The translations under genes were made by a program, and so were the position numbers. A model generated the notes under the pieces. That model was not told the origin of the DNA and searched no databases. It saw nothing but the letters and a program-made list of their open reading frames with translations. This document shows, piece after piece, positions 1 through 12,293 of a stretch of 64,000 nucleotides of DNA (positions within the stretch are counted from its first letter, which is position 1; the number at the start of each line of letters is the position of its first letter). The DNA is from Auanema rhodensis (taxonomy: Eukaryota; Nematoda; Chromadorea; Rhabditida; Rhabditidae): positions 6,634,001-6,698,000 of the forward strand of contig OZ059895.1 in assembly GCA_964057225.1 (NCBI GenBank), in the 5' to 3' direction.

Positions 1-371
1 ATATATATATGTATCTGAGATTTTTATTCTATATTCCATTTTATTAGAGATAGCTCCTTTTACGCATGGTGCTTTTCATTATTTTCTTCATTACTGGTTA
101 AGTTTACGGTGATCTTCAGTTTTACTACTAGCGTAGAAAAATAGGGTTTGTATTTATCACTATCATGGCTATGTCTGATGGGTTTAAAGTATTATCGAAT
201 ATGAATATATTATATATATTATATAATATTTGTTTATCAGGGTTAAAGATTATTTCACTGTAGTTTTATTATTTATTGTTGGTCTCATGTTCCTGAATTA
301 CTTGTTTTACCTTTTTCATGAGTCATACTATTTTGTTTGCATCCTTTGTATTTGCTTATTGTTTTAGGTAA
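1..371. other. Upstream flank of the MATH-BTB gene
   Basis: AT-rich DNA starting with a short TA run. I see no reading frame or RNA gene. The last bases form a pyrimidine-rich AG acceptor (AG at 366-367) four bases before the next ATG, so this flank probably holds the promoter and an outron removed by trans-splicing. Confidence 0.5.
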
Positions 372-1895
372 ATGGAGCCTAATAGCGGAGATGTTAGTAT
401 GGGAGGCGAACATTGTAATCCCCACACCGGGAATTCTTCTCAGACCGAGATTAAAGTAGAGGTGAGCTTGTCATGTGATAAGTTAATATGCAATTGATTA
501 TTATTAATTGCAGAAAGTCAATCACAGTTGGACTGTTAAAAACTTTTCACATTGCTATCAGGAATATCTTGAGGTTTTGATTTCTTAATATTAGTCATTT
601 CCACATGAAGAATCTTAGAATTTCGTGTATCTTACTCGCGGAGAAGAGCAGTTAACATGGTCTATAAAAATATATCCTAAAGGAAATGGAGAGAATAATA
701 AGGATTTTGTTTTCCTATGTTTGAACCGAGTGGTAATGCTTCTTCTTAGTTAGCTATTGCATTTGTTTACATTTAGGTAAATAATAATAATAGTGGCAAA
801 TCGACGAAAATCGGATTTAAGTCTCGCTTCATGCTTCGTACAGCCGAACTAAAAGAAATTGAGGTAACCTCTGCTTTTTCAAATATTTTATTTTGATAAC
901 ATTAATTTTTCATTTAGATGAGAATACATCCTAATCCTTCACATTCCGACTATGTTTCATACATTAAACGAGACGTCCTTTTCCCCCAAATATTGCCTCG
1001 TGATATGATTATTGTGAATGTTGAAATTGATGTAGCTGTAGAAACGATCACAACTACACACGAGCCAATATTGGTAAGATAAAAAAGCATTTTATTCTCT
1101 CAATCATATGGTTTCAGCCCAATTCTAACTGTGAACAGCAATTAGTTGAAGATTACCAAAGACTGTTCCGTGAAGACTTATTAACAGATTTTACTATCAG
1201 AATTGGCGGTCGGGATATTCGAACACATCGGGCAATTCTGGCAGCCAGGTTTTTCCATTTCATAAAGCATTTACAATGTTCAAGTTTTAGATCTCCGGTC
1301 TTTGGCGCTATGCTAATGCATGAGGACACAAATGAAACAAAAACGGTTTGATATATAAGTTATTATGTAGTTCTCAATTGTGGGCTTCAGGGAATATTGG
1401 AAATTAGTGATTTGGATTACGATGTTGTTTATGAAATGGTTTATTATATTTATACTGGACGCTGTCAGCGTGAAATATCTGATATTGCTGGCGACCTTTT
1501 GGTTGCTGCCGATAAGTATCGGCTCGAAGAATTAAAGGTTGGTTTTTTTTTGCCGTGACAAGCTATTTCCTCTTATTTTCAGAGTCACTGTGAAAAACAT
1601 TTAATTGAAAATTTATCGACAGATAGCGTATGCCATCTTTTAGTCTTAGGCGATGTATATGGAGCCCCTCGATTAAGGAATCGTGCTGTACAAGTATGTA
1701 TTGATATTTAAACTTTTACTTATACTTATCTCATTATAGTTGATCCTTTCACGCCCCAAGACGGTAACTAATACTCAAGGGTGGGATGAAATTCTTAAAT
1801 CACATCCTTCACTTGTAACTGACATTGTTAATAACTTCGAAAAGGCTCAGACTGGATGCGGGGAGTCAAGCCAAACTCAAACCCAACCTCAATAA
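372..1895 (+). CDS. MATH-BTB (SPOP-like) cullin-3 substrate adaptor
   Basis: Ten exons: 372-461, 514-573, 619-732, 777-863, 918-1073, 1118-1248, 1291-1345, 1391-1537, 1583-1693, 1740-1895, giving 368 aa, close to human SPOP (374 aa). Residues about 31-165 form a MATH domain (starts HSWTVKNFSH; later DYVSYIKRDVLFP). About 186-300 form a BTB domain with the typical blocks THRAILAARSPVF and VVYEMVYYIYTG, followed by a BACK-like helix region. Proteins of this architecture bind substrates through MATH and cullin-3 through BTB, driving ubiquitination in nucleus or cytoplasm. The start is the first ATG after an AG acceptor at 366-367. The C-terminus is Gln/Thr-rich (TQTQPQ) and lacks the basic nuclear signal of SPOP. 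Family assignment is firm; one-to-one orthology with SPOP is inferred. Confidence 0.93.
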
Positions 1896-2160
1896 TGAGG
1901 ATCTGTATTTGCAAATGTGGAAATCAATTAGCTGAGCTTTTTGTTTGAATAACATACGCTGCTTTATATATCGTTCTTCGGACTCAGTCAGTGTATCAGT
2001 CCATATATTATGGGTATTGTAAAGTTTGTATCCTTTCCTTAATTGTTTACTGTATGCTTAATGAGGGTGTCTTACTTTCTACAATATTTTTTATTACATC
2101 TAATCCAAAATTCCAAGTTACAAGCCTTTCCTTCTCTCAACGTTCATAATTTGTATATTG
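1896..2160. other. 3' flank of the MATH-BTB gene
   Basis: AT-rich sequence after the stop codon, probably 3' UTR and spacer. No reading frame is supported. Confidence 0.4.
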
Positions 2161-2379
2161 CCGAACCAACTTGATCATAAATGAAAATTTAAGATAAATT
2201 GATTATATTGTGGTCGATTAATTGTTTTATTAAATCATAATATTGAAAATAAATGTATCCTGCCTCATAGACCATCAATTCATAGGACTCAATGGTATCG
2301 TTGTCGGTAGGTATTATCCTATCGCATCTTTTCCCTTCTGTACTCCGACATGTATGACAGAGCAAGTACACATAGATGC

Positions 2380-2456
2380 TAACCAGAGGAATTGAACCGG
2401 TGACGTTCCGGTAACACGGGGAGCCTACGCATTTAACCATGTACTCCACATTTGTG
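2380..2456 (-). repeat. tRNA-like (possible SINE head or tRNA relic)
   Basis: Read on the minus strand, this stretch carries a good RNA polymerase III B box (GGTTCAATTCC) and, about 50 nt upstream, an A-box-like TGG...GGTTAAATGC. The ends (ACCACAA and TCTGGT) do not pair into a proper acceptor stem and I cannot build a convincing anticodon arm, so it is not a functional tRNA. It could be the 5' head of a tRNA-derived SINE whose body runs down to about 2225, or a decayed tRNA. Confidence 0.35.
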
Positions 2457-2830
2457 GTATTTAATGGGACCTTCTGACTAAATCGATCAGCATTACATGC
2501 AATGTTCTGATAATTATAAGTAGCATAAGCTCTGCGCGTTCATTCAGACATGAAGAATGACCTCGTTGCAATCAATTGTAAAATATATTGGGAAGTAAAC
2601 GACTGTCTGTTTTGCTTTTCATGTATACAACTTGTTTTTTTCCTTAGTTACAATAGTTACAAAAGGCTTGATGGATTCATCATTAAAATTATTATGATGT
2701 ATCTGTATAATGAGCATCTGAACAAAGAGGGATACAAGTGCTGCAGTGAAAAACAGATATTTAAATATCAAGAGAATTCGGATATGATCAAAATATGACC
2801 AAGCGTTTTGTTCAGTTAGTCAACGGAACA

Positions 2831-3286
2831 AATAAACAAGAAATCAGCAGAAAAAAAATTTTTCTTGAATAAGTCCATTTCTCGAAAAAAAAAATAAAAA
2901 ATAATATTTTCATCTATTTCAAAAAAAGAGGAACCTTATCTGATAACATTACTTTAGACAGAAATATTTCAAAATAAAGAAATCTTAATAAGTTTTAAAG
3001 TAATGTTTTAGATAAAAATATTTCAAAATATAGAAATCTTAATAAGTGTTAAAGTAATATTATCAAATATGGTTCCTCTTTTTTTACATATAGAAAACAA
3101 TATAATATAATAAAATATAGAAAACTTATTATGATTTCTATATTTTGAAATATTTTTATCTAAAGTAATGTTATGATAAAGATTCCTCATTTTTTGAAAT
3201 AGATGAAAATATTGTTTTTTATTATTTTTTGATGAAATGGACTTGTTCAAAAAAAGTTTTTTTTTTCTGCTGATTTCTTATTTATT
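2831..3286. repeat. Foldback (long inverted repeat) element
   Basis: A roughly 455-bp near-palindrome. The left arm begins AATAAACAAGAAATCAGCAG (2831) and the right arm ends with its reverse complement, one mismatch (CTGCTGATTTCTTATTTATT, ending 3286). Matches continue inward: TTCATCTATTTC against GAAATAGATGAA, GAGGAACC against GGTTCCTC, and an imperfectly repeated block with ATATTTCAAAATA and GAAATCTTAATAAG. Arms are about 220 bp with a very short loop near 3060. It encodes nothing and fits a MITE or foldback transposon. The open frames inside it are by-products. Confidence 0.75.
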
Positions 3287-3648
3287 TTAATTTTAATGAA
3301 AAGAAGTCTGTATAAAAATATTGAAATTAAATAATAAGTATTATACTCTACTCCATATAGACATTTCTGATTGATGAACATAAATCGAATGGCTCAAACA
3401 ACCAAGCCTACCGACTAGCGGATTCACATATTGCCATCTATTTTCTACAAATTAAATACTGGATACTGTAGTTGACCTTGGACGTATTGCGTACAGGGTG
3501 ACATGGGCGGCCGGTCGATAATAGAAAGTAGCGTTCTTTGCCAAATATTTACAGCTTGCCAAGCTGAACACTTTTTCTTTTCTTTTGTTATGCTTGTGTA
3601 CTTTAATTTTTGAACACTATTTTACAGTTAATCATTTTTATAGAAGGA

Positions 3649-5602
3649 ATGAAGAGAGAACACGGTGGAGGAGACGATGATCGCTATGGAGGTCGTCATA
3701 AGCGACAACGAGGAGATGCGTAAGATTCAAGTTATGATTTTCGAAACTAATGAATAATTATTTAGCTTTTCTGAGGCTTTAGCTCAGGGAAAGTTCGAAC
3801 TTCGTCTTTTGGTTAGTAGTAAAGCTGCTGGTGCTGTGATAGGAAAAGGCGGTGAAAACATCAAAAGGATCCGCAGTCAGGTAGGTTATACACCAGTATA
3901 GTCATCTAACAACTCATAATAACTTTGCAAACTATATCAATCCAAGTTTGGTATACACACGATAGTCCAAGTATCCTCACTTTTTTCTTGCGGTTGTTCA
4001 TTTATTTGCTTAGTTTGAGTTGTATGCAACGCATTGTCTCCAACTTGGCTTTAGTAATACAGAATTCAGTCTTAAATCATAAATTTTAATAAACTGAATT
4101 AATCTATACCCACAAGATTTCAGTTCGATGGCCACATCTCTGTCCCCGATTCGAATACACCTGAACGGTAATTCCCAAGTTTCCCATTCAAATGATGTTC
4201 TTACTTCTCGTATGGCCTGGCGCAAGACCCTTATTACCCAGTCCTAACCGAGTTGCTTTGGTTAAAGTTTTCCAAGTTGCAGAATTTGATTCACTGTTTT
4301 CCTTTATATCTAAAGCCAATCCTTAACCAATGGCTATAAAAAATAGGGTTCGTTTATAGATCTAATTTTTACATTTTAGTGTGATCACTATGACTAGTAT
4401 CATTGAAAATGTTCTTAAAATGGTAGAAGATGTTCTTCCAAGACTTGATGACGTGAGTATAACTTTAAGCTAATATTTTTACCGGATTCAATTGAAGGGG
4501 TCGAATGATAAGGACAAGGCTGAAATTCGCGTGTTGGTTCATCAGTCTCACGCAGGAGCTCTGATTGGAAGACAAGGTGCTCGCATTAAGGAACTTCGCG
4601 AGAAAACTAATACTCGCATCAAGGTATTAAGCATTACCTTCGTACCAGTAATGGTATTTTTGTTAAGGTTTTTCAAGATACTGCCCCTCAATCTAGCGAT
4701 AGAGTTGTTGTCATTGGTGGAGAGGAAGCTTCAATTATTGATGCTGTTCACAAGATCATTGATGATCTTCGTAATATACCAATTAAGGTGCGACAATCAC
4801 AGATGAATTTAAGATTAAATATTTCTTCAGGGTCCTGCTAACCCATATTCATCATTCAATTATGACCCAATCAATTTTTCCAAGTACGGAGGATATGCCC
4901 CAATTGGATTTACACCTGCTCCTCCAGGAAGAGGCCCAGCTGGTCGTGGACCATCAGGAATGAACCGAGGAGGTTACAACAATGGCCCTCCACCGCAGAT
5001 GGGGTTTGCGATGAAAACTGTTTTTCAGTCTATTCAGAGTTTTTTTCAGTGGTAACCGTGGATATGGACCAGGACCTGGAATGGGCAATATGGGAGGAAT
5101 GATGGGTATGGGCGGGCCACCACCAATGCCTGTGCCTCCTCCACAGCAATCTTCTTATATGAACCTAATGCAGGTAATATTTTAGTTATCAGTTTAATTA
5201 ATATTTTTCCTATTTTAGGGTCCCATGTATGGACAGCGTCAAGGCCCCCCAATGGGTGGCTACGGAGGACCTCCACAAATGAACGGTTATGGTGGACCAG
5301 CTCCACAAAGCATACAAACAACACAAGTTACCATTCCCTCTGACTTAGGAGGAACCATAATTGGTCGTAATGGAGAGAGGATAAACAAAATCAGAGACGA
5401 ATCTGGTGCTAATATCACACTAGAGAAACCTACCGGTTCTGCCGAACGTATTATCACTATTTCGGGAACATCCGAGCAAATTCACACTGCACAATACTTG
5501 TTACAACAATGGTAAGTAAAAAAGTGAATTTTGTTAAAAATACTCAAATTTAGTGTTCGTAGCTCCGCACAAGGGCGAAAATATTACGAGGGGACCCGTT
5601 AA
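3649..5602 (+). CDS. hrpk-1: hnRNP K homologue, three KH domains
   Basis: Ten exons: 3649-3719, 3766-3880, 4124-4167, 4380-4452, 4498-4623, 4668-4787, 4831-5003, 5050-5173, 5219-5511, 5554-5602; 395 aa. KH1 (about 34-101) has [15 protein letters not shown]2 (about 108-180) has [13 protein letters not shown], and KH3 (about 318-382) has [13 protein letters not shown]. The GxxG loops that bind single-stranded nucleic acid are therefore intact in all three. Between KH2 and KH3 lies a Gly/Pro/Met-rich linker of about 130 residues. Exon 3 is only 44 nt ([14 protein letters not shown]) between introns of 243 and 212 nt and is easily missed; without it KH1 lacks its central strand. The family binds poly(C) RNA and regulates splicing, translation and microRNA activity. 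The start follows an acceptor at 3642-3643. C. elegans hrpk-1 is the probable orthologue. Confidence 0.95.
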
Positions 5603-6277
5603 GTAAGTCACAAAAAAATGCTCTTTTTTACTTTGCGCTATTGCTTATTAATATTTGTCGTTCTCATGTGGAGGATCTTTGTGATCTCTGTAGTGTAAAT
5701 ATTGTGGGAATTGTAGCTCGTTAATGTTCATACTTTAAATTATTTCACGCTTCATGTTGCAATGATAAATACCATCCTCTGAAATTTGAATAAACCCACA
5801 ATGTTCGTTTCTATAAAAATTTATTTATACACATATATTATTAATATTAATTATTATTTATTATACAAAAAAAGGATCACAATGTCAAATCACTTAGTGC
5901 TGGTATAGTTGGCATACTGTTAGGCTTGGAACGATGCAGTTAAAAATACTATCTGTTTAAAACGTTTGAAATTGATAATCGATGTTTGTGGAAGGGCGGA
6001 GAATATAAAAGAATTTAAGTGAAATACAGGGAAATTGCAACGAATGAATAACTAGCATCAATCACATCTGTAAAAATATATGGTGATATGATTTTTTGGG
6101 AATTGGAAGGCAAGCTAAAAACTCATGTAGTTTTCTTGGTCTCGATTAGAAGAATTTTGAGAGCTGAAACGCCGTGCAAATGAAATGCTCGAAAACGTTG
6201 TAATAAATTTGACTCTTCATTTGAAGATTTGATTTACCTAAACAAGAATGAATATGAAAACAAACGTTTGGTAAAGC
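5603..6277. other. Convergent 3' spacer between hnRNP K and neurabin
   Basis: Two genes converge here. The sequence is AT-rich and probably both 3' UTRs; AATAAA-like signals occur near 5789 on the plus strand. No reading frame is supported. Confidence 0.4.
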
Positions 6278-9023
6278 TTACATTTGAATTGGCATAATTT
6301 GGTTCAGAACCCTAGCTCTGCTTTCCTTCTCCAACAACTTCCGCTCTCGTTCTATTCGGGTCTTAATCATTTTTACTTTCTTTTTGATCAATGATCGATC
6401 AGAATGATTTTGAATACCCATGCTCTAAAACATACACCATATTATAAAAATATGTTCAATATTAAAAACCTTGAGCTTATTTCCATCTAGATCCAAGAAT
6501 TTAGCTCCATTAATCTTGTTAATGGTGAATTCAGGTACGTACTTGTCAAGACCCATAGAAACCAATAGTTGACAGACATCATCAACAGACCAATGCAAGA
6601 CTTGTAGACCCTGAACTTCCACTGAAGCTCTCCAGAATTCATTCTCATCTGTTGAAGAAATGAACATAAATCGAGCACAAGTAGAAAGAACTAACTGGTC
6701 ACATATCGTTTCCGAAGTGGAAAGAGCAGTTTCCGATGTACAAATTTATGGGGCATAGCTGGTGAGGCTGGTTCGGATATCCGTGGAATAGGGCTGTCGC
6801 ACGAGCTACTGAACTTGTCTTCGTCGCAACTACTGCCAACAGAAGCGTCAGCCTCCTTACGACACTGAAACAAAACATTAATGAAAATTTAAGTCACGTA
6901 TAAACTCCTACTGAATTAAAAGGTAGATCAGCCATTACAGCCTTATCTTCATGAGGTAGTTCACCGCCAGCTGGTTTGTATGCCAACAGCTCATCGCGTT
7001 TGTCAACCTGAACCTGAGCTGAGTTTCCGGCATTGATTGATGACTAAAAGCATTAATAAGCAAAAGCGAATCCCGTGAACAATGCGAAGCATTTAGCATT
7101 CAATATTTAAAAATATACCTTCAGTTTATCGCGAAGGTGATTAAGTTCAAGCTGAGTGATAGATTGACGTCGCTGATCCATTTCCTCAAGCTTAGACTCA
7201 AGTTCTTCTATTCTTTCCTACAAAAGGTTATTACATGACTCATAGAGACAATTGTATCCTACTCGTAATTGCGTGACGAGCATAGCATAATGAGAATCTT
7301 TGTCACGAAGTTGTTCAACATGACTTTCTTCCCTACTTAAAAGTTCTTTTTCTCTGAAACAAATTGGATTTTTTGACATTTTTCCATATTTTTTTTTACC
7401 TTTCTTGATAATTTCGCAATAGTTGATTTGCCTGTTCATATTTTCGTTCCAACTGCTCATAATGGACTTTGGTATCATCCAGAACATTATGCATTTCATC
7501 AGCCTTCTTTTGAGATTCTTCTAATTCTAATTCGAGTGCAGTTATACGAGTCTAGAGATAATATTGGTTAAAATAAGAAAACATGCTCCATAAAGACGAC
7601 ATACTCGAATCTCATGTTCATCTATTCCTCGGCTTGAGTGAATTGGATGCTCATCTTCGACAGGCTCATTATCTTCTTCCGTCATACGTAGGCGATCTTG
7701 CTCCAATGACTGCCGAATGAGTTGAGCAACTTCAGACTCATCCAAATTTGGCTCTCGTCCTAGAATTATGATTATTAACCAAATTATATTACTCGAAATT
7801 TACCGATTGTGAATAAAACACGATTTGTTGTTGCTCGTAAAGTTTCAGCAGCATAAAGTTGAGAAACTCCGACAAGACTTTTTCCGTCGACGGAAACAAT
7901 TTGATCACAAACGCGAATACGCCCATCTCTAAAAGTTGCAAAGAATAAAGTTTTACATTTACGTAACATGATAAATTTGCAGTTTGCAAAAAGCATAACA
8001 AGACTTTGTTTCTCTTGATTAATTGCAAAATATTTAATGAAGAACTGGATTTCAAAATTGTTAAACAAAAAAACTAACTGATAAACTGCACCACCAGGAG
8101 TAATGCTTTTGACGAAAATTCCTAGCTTTTCTAAGCCAGAATCTGCTCCAACACCCATTCCAATTATCGAAACGCCAAGACCTTCAGGACCTTTTTCTAA
8201 TTCAACGTCGAACAGCTGCATCCGTTCTAAACGACGCTCCAGTTCGTATTCAGCACATGAGGCCACAGGGTCGATTTCCTCGTTCTTACGATCATAATCA
8301 TCAACAGAATGAGCACAATAGACCTGAAAAAAAATAGCCTCAACAACACTAAGAGAGGGTATATCCTACAGGGATAGGAGCTGTGCTGAATGAAACTTTC
8401 CGACCCTGTTCTTCAAATTCTCGTCTTTCAGGACTCAATCCACGTCTTGTTTCCATGAGCCCTCTACAAAAACAAAAAATAATATTAGAACTTGTAAAAT
8501 CACAATCACTAGAAGAACAAAATCTTACTTCGGACTCTCAGATATTGGTTCAGCATCACGGCAACGAGGACCGAGATCCGGCGAGTAAGCATAAGACTCG
8601 TCATCATCACGTCTTGTCTTAACCAATGCGTAGGTAGTATGTCTCATTGTGTCATTATCCGCTTCAATGTGATCAGAATCGTCTCCAAATCTATAAAAAG
8701 AGAGTATAGAGTGGTTTCCCACAGTCAATAGGATGTTTGGCTGAACACGGTCAACTATCGTACATATGACATACGCAAGAGCAATTCGTCGATGTGAAAC
8801 GGTGGCATTACGCCAGATGACAGCTTTAAGTGAACAAAGAAAAAAAAATAATAATCTCGCAAAGCATGCTAAATATAGAAGATATAGTATATCTATTAGA
8901 GGGATGAAGAACAGAGCAAGAAATTTGAGTAGTCTGCGCCCACATATATGGCTGAGCAGAGCCCGGAAAGGGAGGAGGGGCCGAATAGCAGCCGAAAATG
9001 GAACGAACCGAAGCGAACCGAAC

Positions 9024-9054
<31 letters not shown>

Positions 9055-12000
9055 GTACATACACTTGCCTATACTACTAGAGGATTGAACAATTTCATAT
9101 ATAAAGGATATATGAAAAAAGAAAACGCTTGAAAATGCACACAAGAAAACACTGCAGATTAGAAACTGACCTTCTCTTAAAGAAAGATGGATCACGCCAA
9201 TATGGCTCATATCGTTGCTGTTGTTGTTCTTGAGTGTTATTGTTGCCGTTAGCTGACGTGGGAGGAGGCGGCGGAGCTAACGGATTTCCGGAATATAGAG
9301 GTCCGTAGTTCGAAATAGAGGGAGATGATGGCGAGATACCACGTGGAGTTCCAGCCAAAATGGATTCAGTGCTGTTGCGAACAAATCTGTAAAGGAGCAG
9401 AAGCCATGCAAAGAACAAATAATATAAGCGTTGTGGGGTACACATAGGTGATCGAGCTAAGATATCTGTTTCGAGCAAACATATACAGTACAAGGAATTT
9501 ACAGATGCAGTAAGAAAGGAATCTAGAAACAGGATGGACAGAAATAAGAAACAGCTAACAGCTAACAACTGTAGACTAATGGCTTGTCTTTTGAGACATA
9601 TTAAGCCTTCCATTGAGCCTCATGATGGTTCAATAAGCCATTATCATGAAAACATAATGGGATGTCTTCGTATATATCACAACTGAATCCACACACAGGG
9701 CAATGATGACATAAAGAAATGAGGAATAGTGTCCATAGCAAACCACAGAGCGGCTCGGAAAGCAGTGTAGATTGCTGTATGCGGGCTAGTGAGACCATTG
9801 GGTGCTTAGCTTTTCCTTATATGTACATGGATCGAATTCTCAAGAGAAAAGAGAATGTGTGGGGGAGGAAAGTCTGGTAAAAATGGCAGGGTGAAGATGA
9901 GCAAAAAAGATGAATGAGCGATACAACGAATCATCTATTCGTTACGTGCCAGATATCTTCATGTCATCATATGGAATACGACACATGCTCTTCATGTAGG
10001 CATACACCCTTCATCAAGAACAAGATCTAAGTTTAAGCATGATATGCATATCTGGAATATATAAGAGCTGAATGACACTAGATAACATGTGTACTCAGTC
10101 ATTCTTCCAGCTTCATAGAGATGCTTGATAAAACATAACATCTTGAAAAAGGCAATTCATTAAGCTAAAAGCCAATAAAACGAAATTTAGACAGAAAATG
10201 TTTGAAATTAAAGAAGAAATCCTGTTAAGAAAAAACTTTACGTAAACATTGAAGTAGCTTTTTCTGTAGGAATTACATAATTTTTGAACAAAACAGCCCC
10301 ATTTTGGAAAAAGTAACTCTTTTTCTTCACAAAAAACGACGCACAATCTTATTCAAAGCATACTCTAAACAAAACTACACGGGAACTGACGATATTTACA
10401 AGTCGCGGACAATATGCAGAGATTCCATTTTCTGTAACTGCAATTGCAGGCTTGTCCAATGTGGGAATGTTTGCCAAAGACACCAGAATGGCAGTAACGT
10501 CTGTATGTTTCATGAGTTTGTATTATGCTCGACACAGAAGTGTGTTTTCAACAAATATGAAACGAAGCCTTTTTCGGTGACGTCAGAAACGATTATTCAC
10601 AGAAGGAACCAAAAAGTTGTATCAAGAACTATTGCTACTATCTAAGTGAGATTAATGGTATCTCACAGGTAAGTTATTCAAATTTAATTGGTCCCTTGGA
10701 ATGATTTATTTCACATCAGGCGTTAAATCATCAGCTTTTCGATGCCGGCGGCCACTTCAAGAAGCACATCTGGGAAGAACTTGTCTCGAACCACTTAAGA
10801 CTTTTCCAATTGCAGAACAAGCATAAACACGAATAATACAAGGAGAGGACAGGGAAGCAGTAGAGCAAGAAACAGGAAGACAATACGCTTATGAGTAGTG
10901 ATCTTTATGACCATCTGTATTAGGATGTGAGGTTGAACTCACGCTTGGGTTCAAGAAGGTGCGAAAAAGACAACTGTTTATCGAAAAACTAACCGTTTTT
11001 GATCCATTGAAGGCGTAGAGGTGGCCGAAGATCTTGATGACGATGATATCTTGGCCAAATCGTTAGCCATATCCGAAAAATTTCGAGCAACCTGTAAGAA
11101 AATATATAAAAAAATATTTCTACTGTTTCTTGAAAATAATTTAAAAATTCAATAATCAGGGAACCCATGCATTAAATCAGCGGCAAAAATTTGTATACAG
11201 TTGTATACAGACACACTCGAACGTTAACCGCAAAAAAGTTCGTAAAATTATATATACGTATTTGAGAGAAGTACATGGCATTTACAGGTTCAATGTTAAA
11301 GCAGTATGCTGGTATACATCGAAGGGATTAATCGGAGATGTTGTCTGACTGCGTGCATGAAATATCAATAGGAATCAATTTTTCGGCAGCATATAATATA
11401 GTGCGGAAAAGCAACTTCTTCATACCAAATAACTAGAAATGACAAGTGTTATCTCAAGTTTTCAATCCATCGTAGGGCCGGAGTTGTTATGTTGAGCAAA
11501 GCTAACGTTTAGGCAAAGGCTAAGGATGAATGAGTCGTTTACTACAGACATTGAAAACAGAATGAATTCAAAATCATGAGGAATTCTATGTGCATGTGTC
11601 ACGTGAGATGGTCAAAAATCATTTTTGCATTTGTCAACGTTATGAACGGTTTGTTGTATTAACCAACCGTTGTTTACAAATTCAACAACAAAATCGGGCT
11701 TTATGGATATGATATAAGAAAAGACGAAAGTTTCAACATGAATCATAAAGTTTCAGGTATTCATGTTTCATAAATACAGTTTAACGTTAAAAAATATCAG
11801 CTAGATTAACAACATAAAAGCAAATTAAAAAAAAAATTACCTGCGAAGTTGGACTGTTGGGACAGGCCATAGTAGTGGAATTCCCGTTACTCATTGGTGC
11901 TCCAGCCGGCTTTGGTGGCAGCGGAGGTGGTTGTCTGATAGGTCGTGGTGAATAGAAGGACGGTACATTGGTTGCCTGAAAGCCAGATAGTGTATAGTTG

Positions 12001-12293
12001 CGATTGCCAACTGTCTATCTTTATGATAATACGCTCGCGAAAAACATGAGAAATAGTAGTATTTAGTACTTGTAATACGTAAAACTCTTCCTACACACCA
12101 GAAGGTCATATAAAATTTGAATTTAAAGAGAATTATTACAAAACAGTGTCAACTTTATAAAGAAAGTATATTGAATATTCAAGGAGAGAAAACAACAAAC
12201 CTCGTTTTGACGTTCTAACTGTTCGAACAGAGCCTTAGTATGACTGAAACGGGTCCGAGCATCTTCCGTCAGCAATTCGGAAGTCGTAGCCAT
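6278..12293 (-). CDS. nab-1: Neurabin (PP1- and actin-associated scaffold, PDZ + SAM)
   Basis: Sixteen exons (high to low): 12293-12201, 11975-11841, 11091-10994, 9386-9171, 8690-8529, 8463-8370, 8323-8079, 7928-7804, 7759-7605, 7551-7400, 7353-7263, 7217-7119, 7043-6912, 6864-6696, 6648-6470, 6424-6278; 763 aa. The PP1-docking motif RKVSF is at residues 256-260, followed by STAPIPVY as in vertebrate neurabin. The PDZ domain (about 306-390) contains [17 protein letters not shown] and [16 protein letters not shown] coiled coil spans about 441-560, and a SAM domain (about 671-735, starting [11 protein letters not shown]) makes it neurabin I type, since spinophilin lacks SAM. The N-terminus is shorter than in vertebrates: [10 protein letters not shown] resembles the end of their actin-binding region, so upstream exons may be missing. 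An in-frame TGA lies 18 nt before the chosen ATG. It scaffolds PP1 at synapses and actin. Confidence 0.94.
8999..9054. repeat. CGAACC-type repeats and (AC)14 microsatellite
   Basis: Inside the neurabin intron between exons 4 and 5. Degenerate GAACGAACC/GCGAACCGAACC units run from 8999 to 9024, followed by 14 perfect AC dinucleotides (9027-9054). In the neurabin transcript this reads as (GT)14. Confidence 0.9.

Noticed and set aside
2189..2449. 86-codon minus-strand frame
   Set aside because: Overlaps the tRNA-like block, ends in low-complexity AT sequence, and shows no splice or start context.
3023..3250. 75-codon minus-strand frame
   Set aside because: It lies wholly inside the foldback repeat; Asn/Lys/Ile-rich content is a product of AT-rich palindrome sequence.
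4010..4225. 71-codon minus-strand frame in the hnRNP K gene
   Set aside because: Antisense to the 44-nt KH1 exon and its flanking introns; the sense exon explains the raised coding signal.
8525..9210. Several long overlapping frames on both strands, some with Cys-Val or Thr-His runs
   Set aside because: They read through the (AC)14 repeat and the intron; only 8690-8529 is a neurabin exon.
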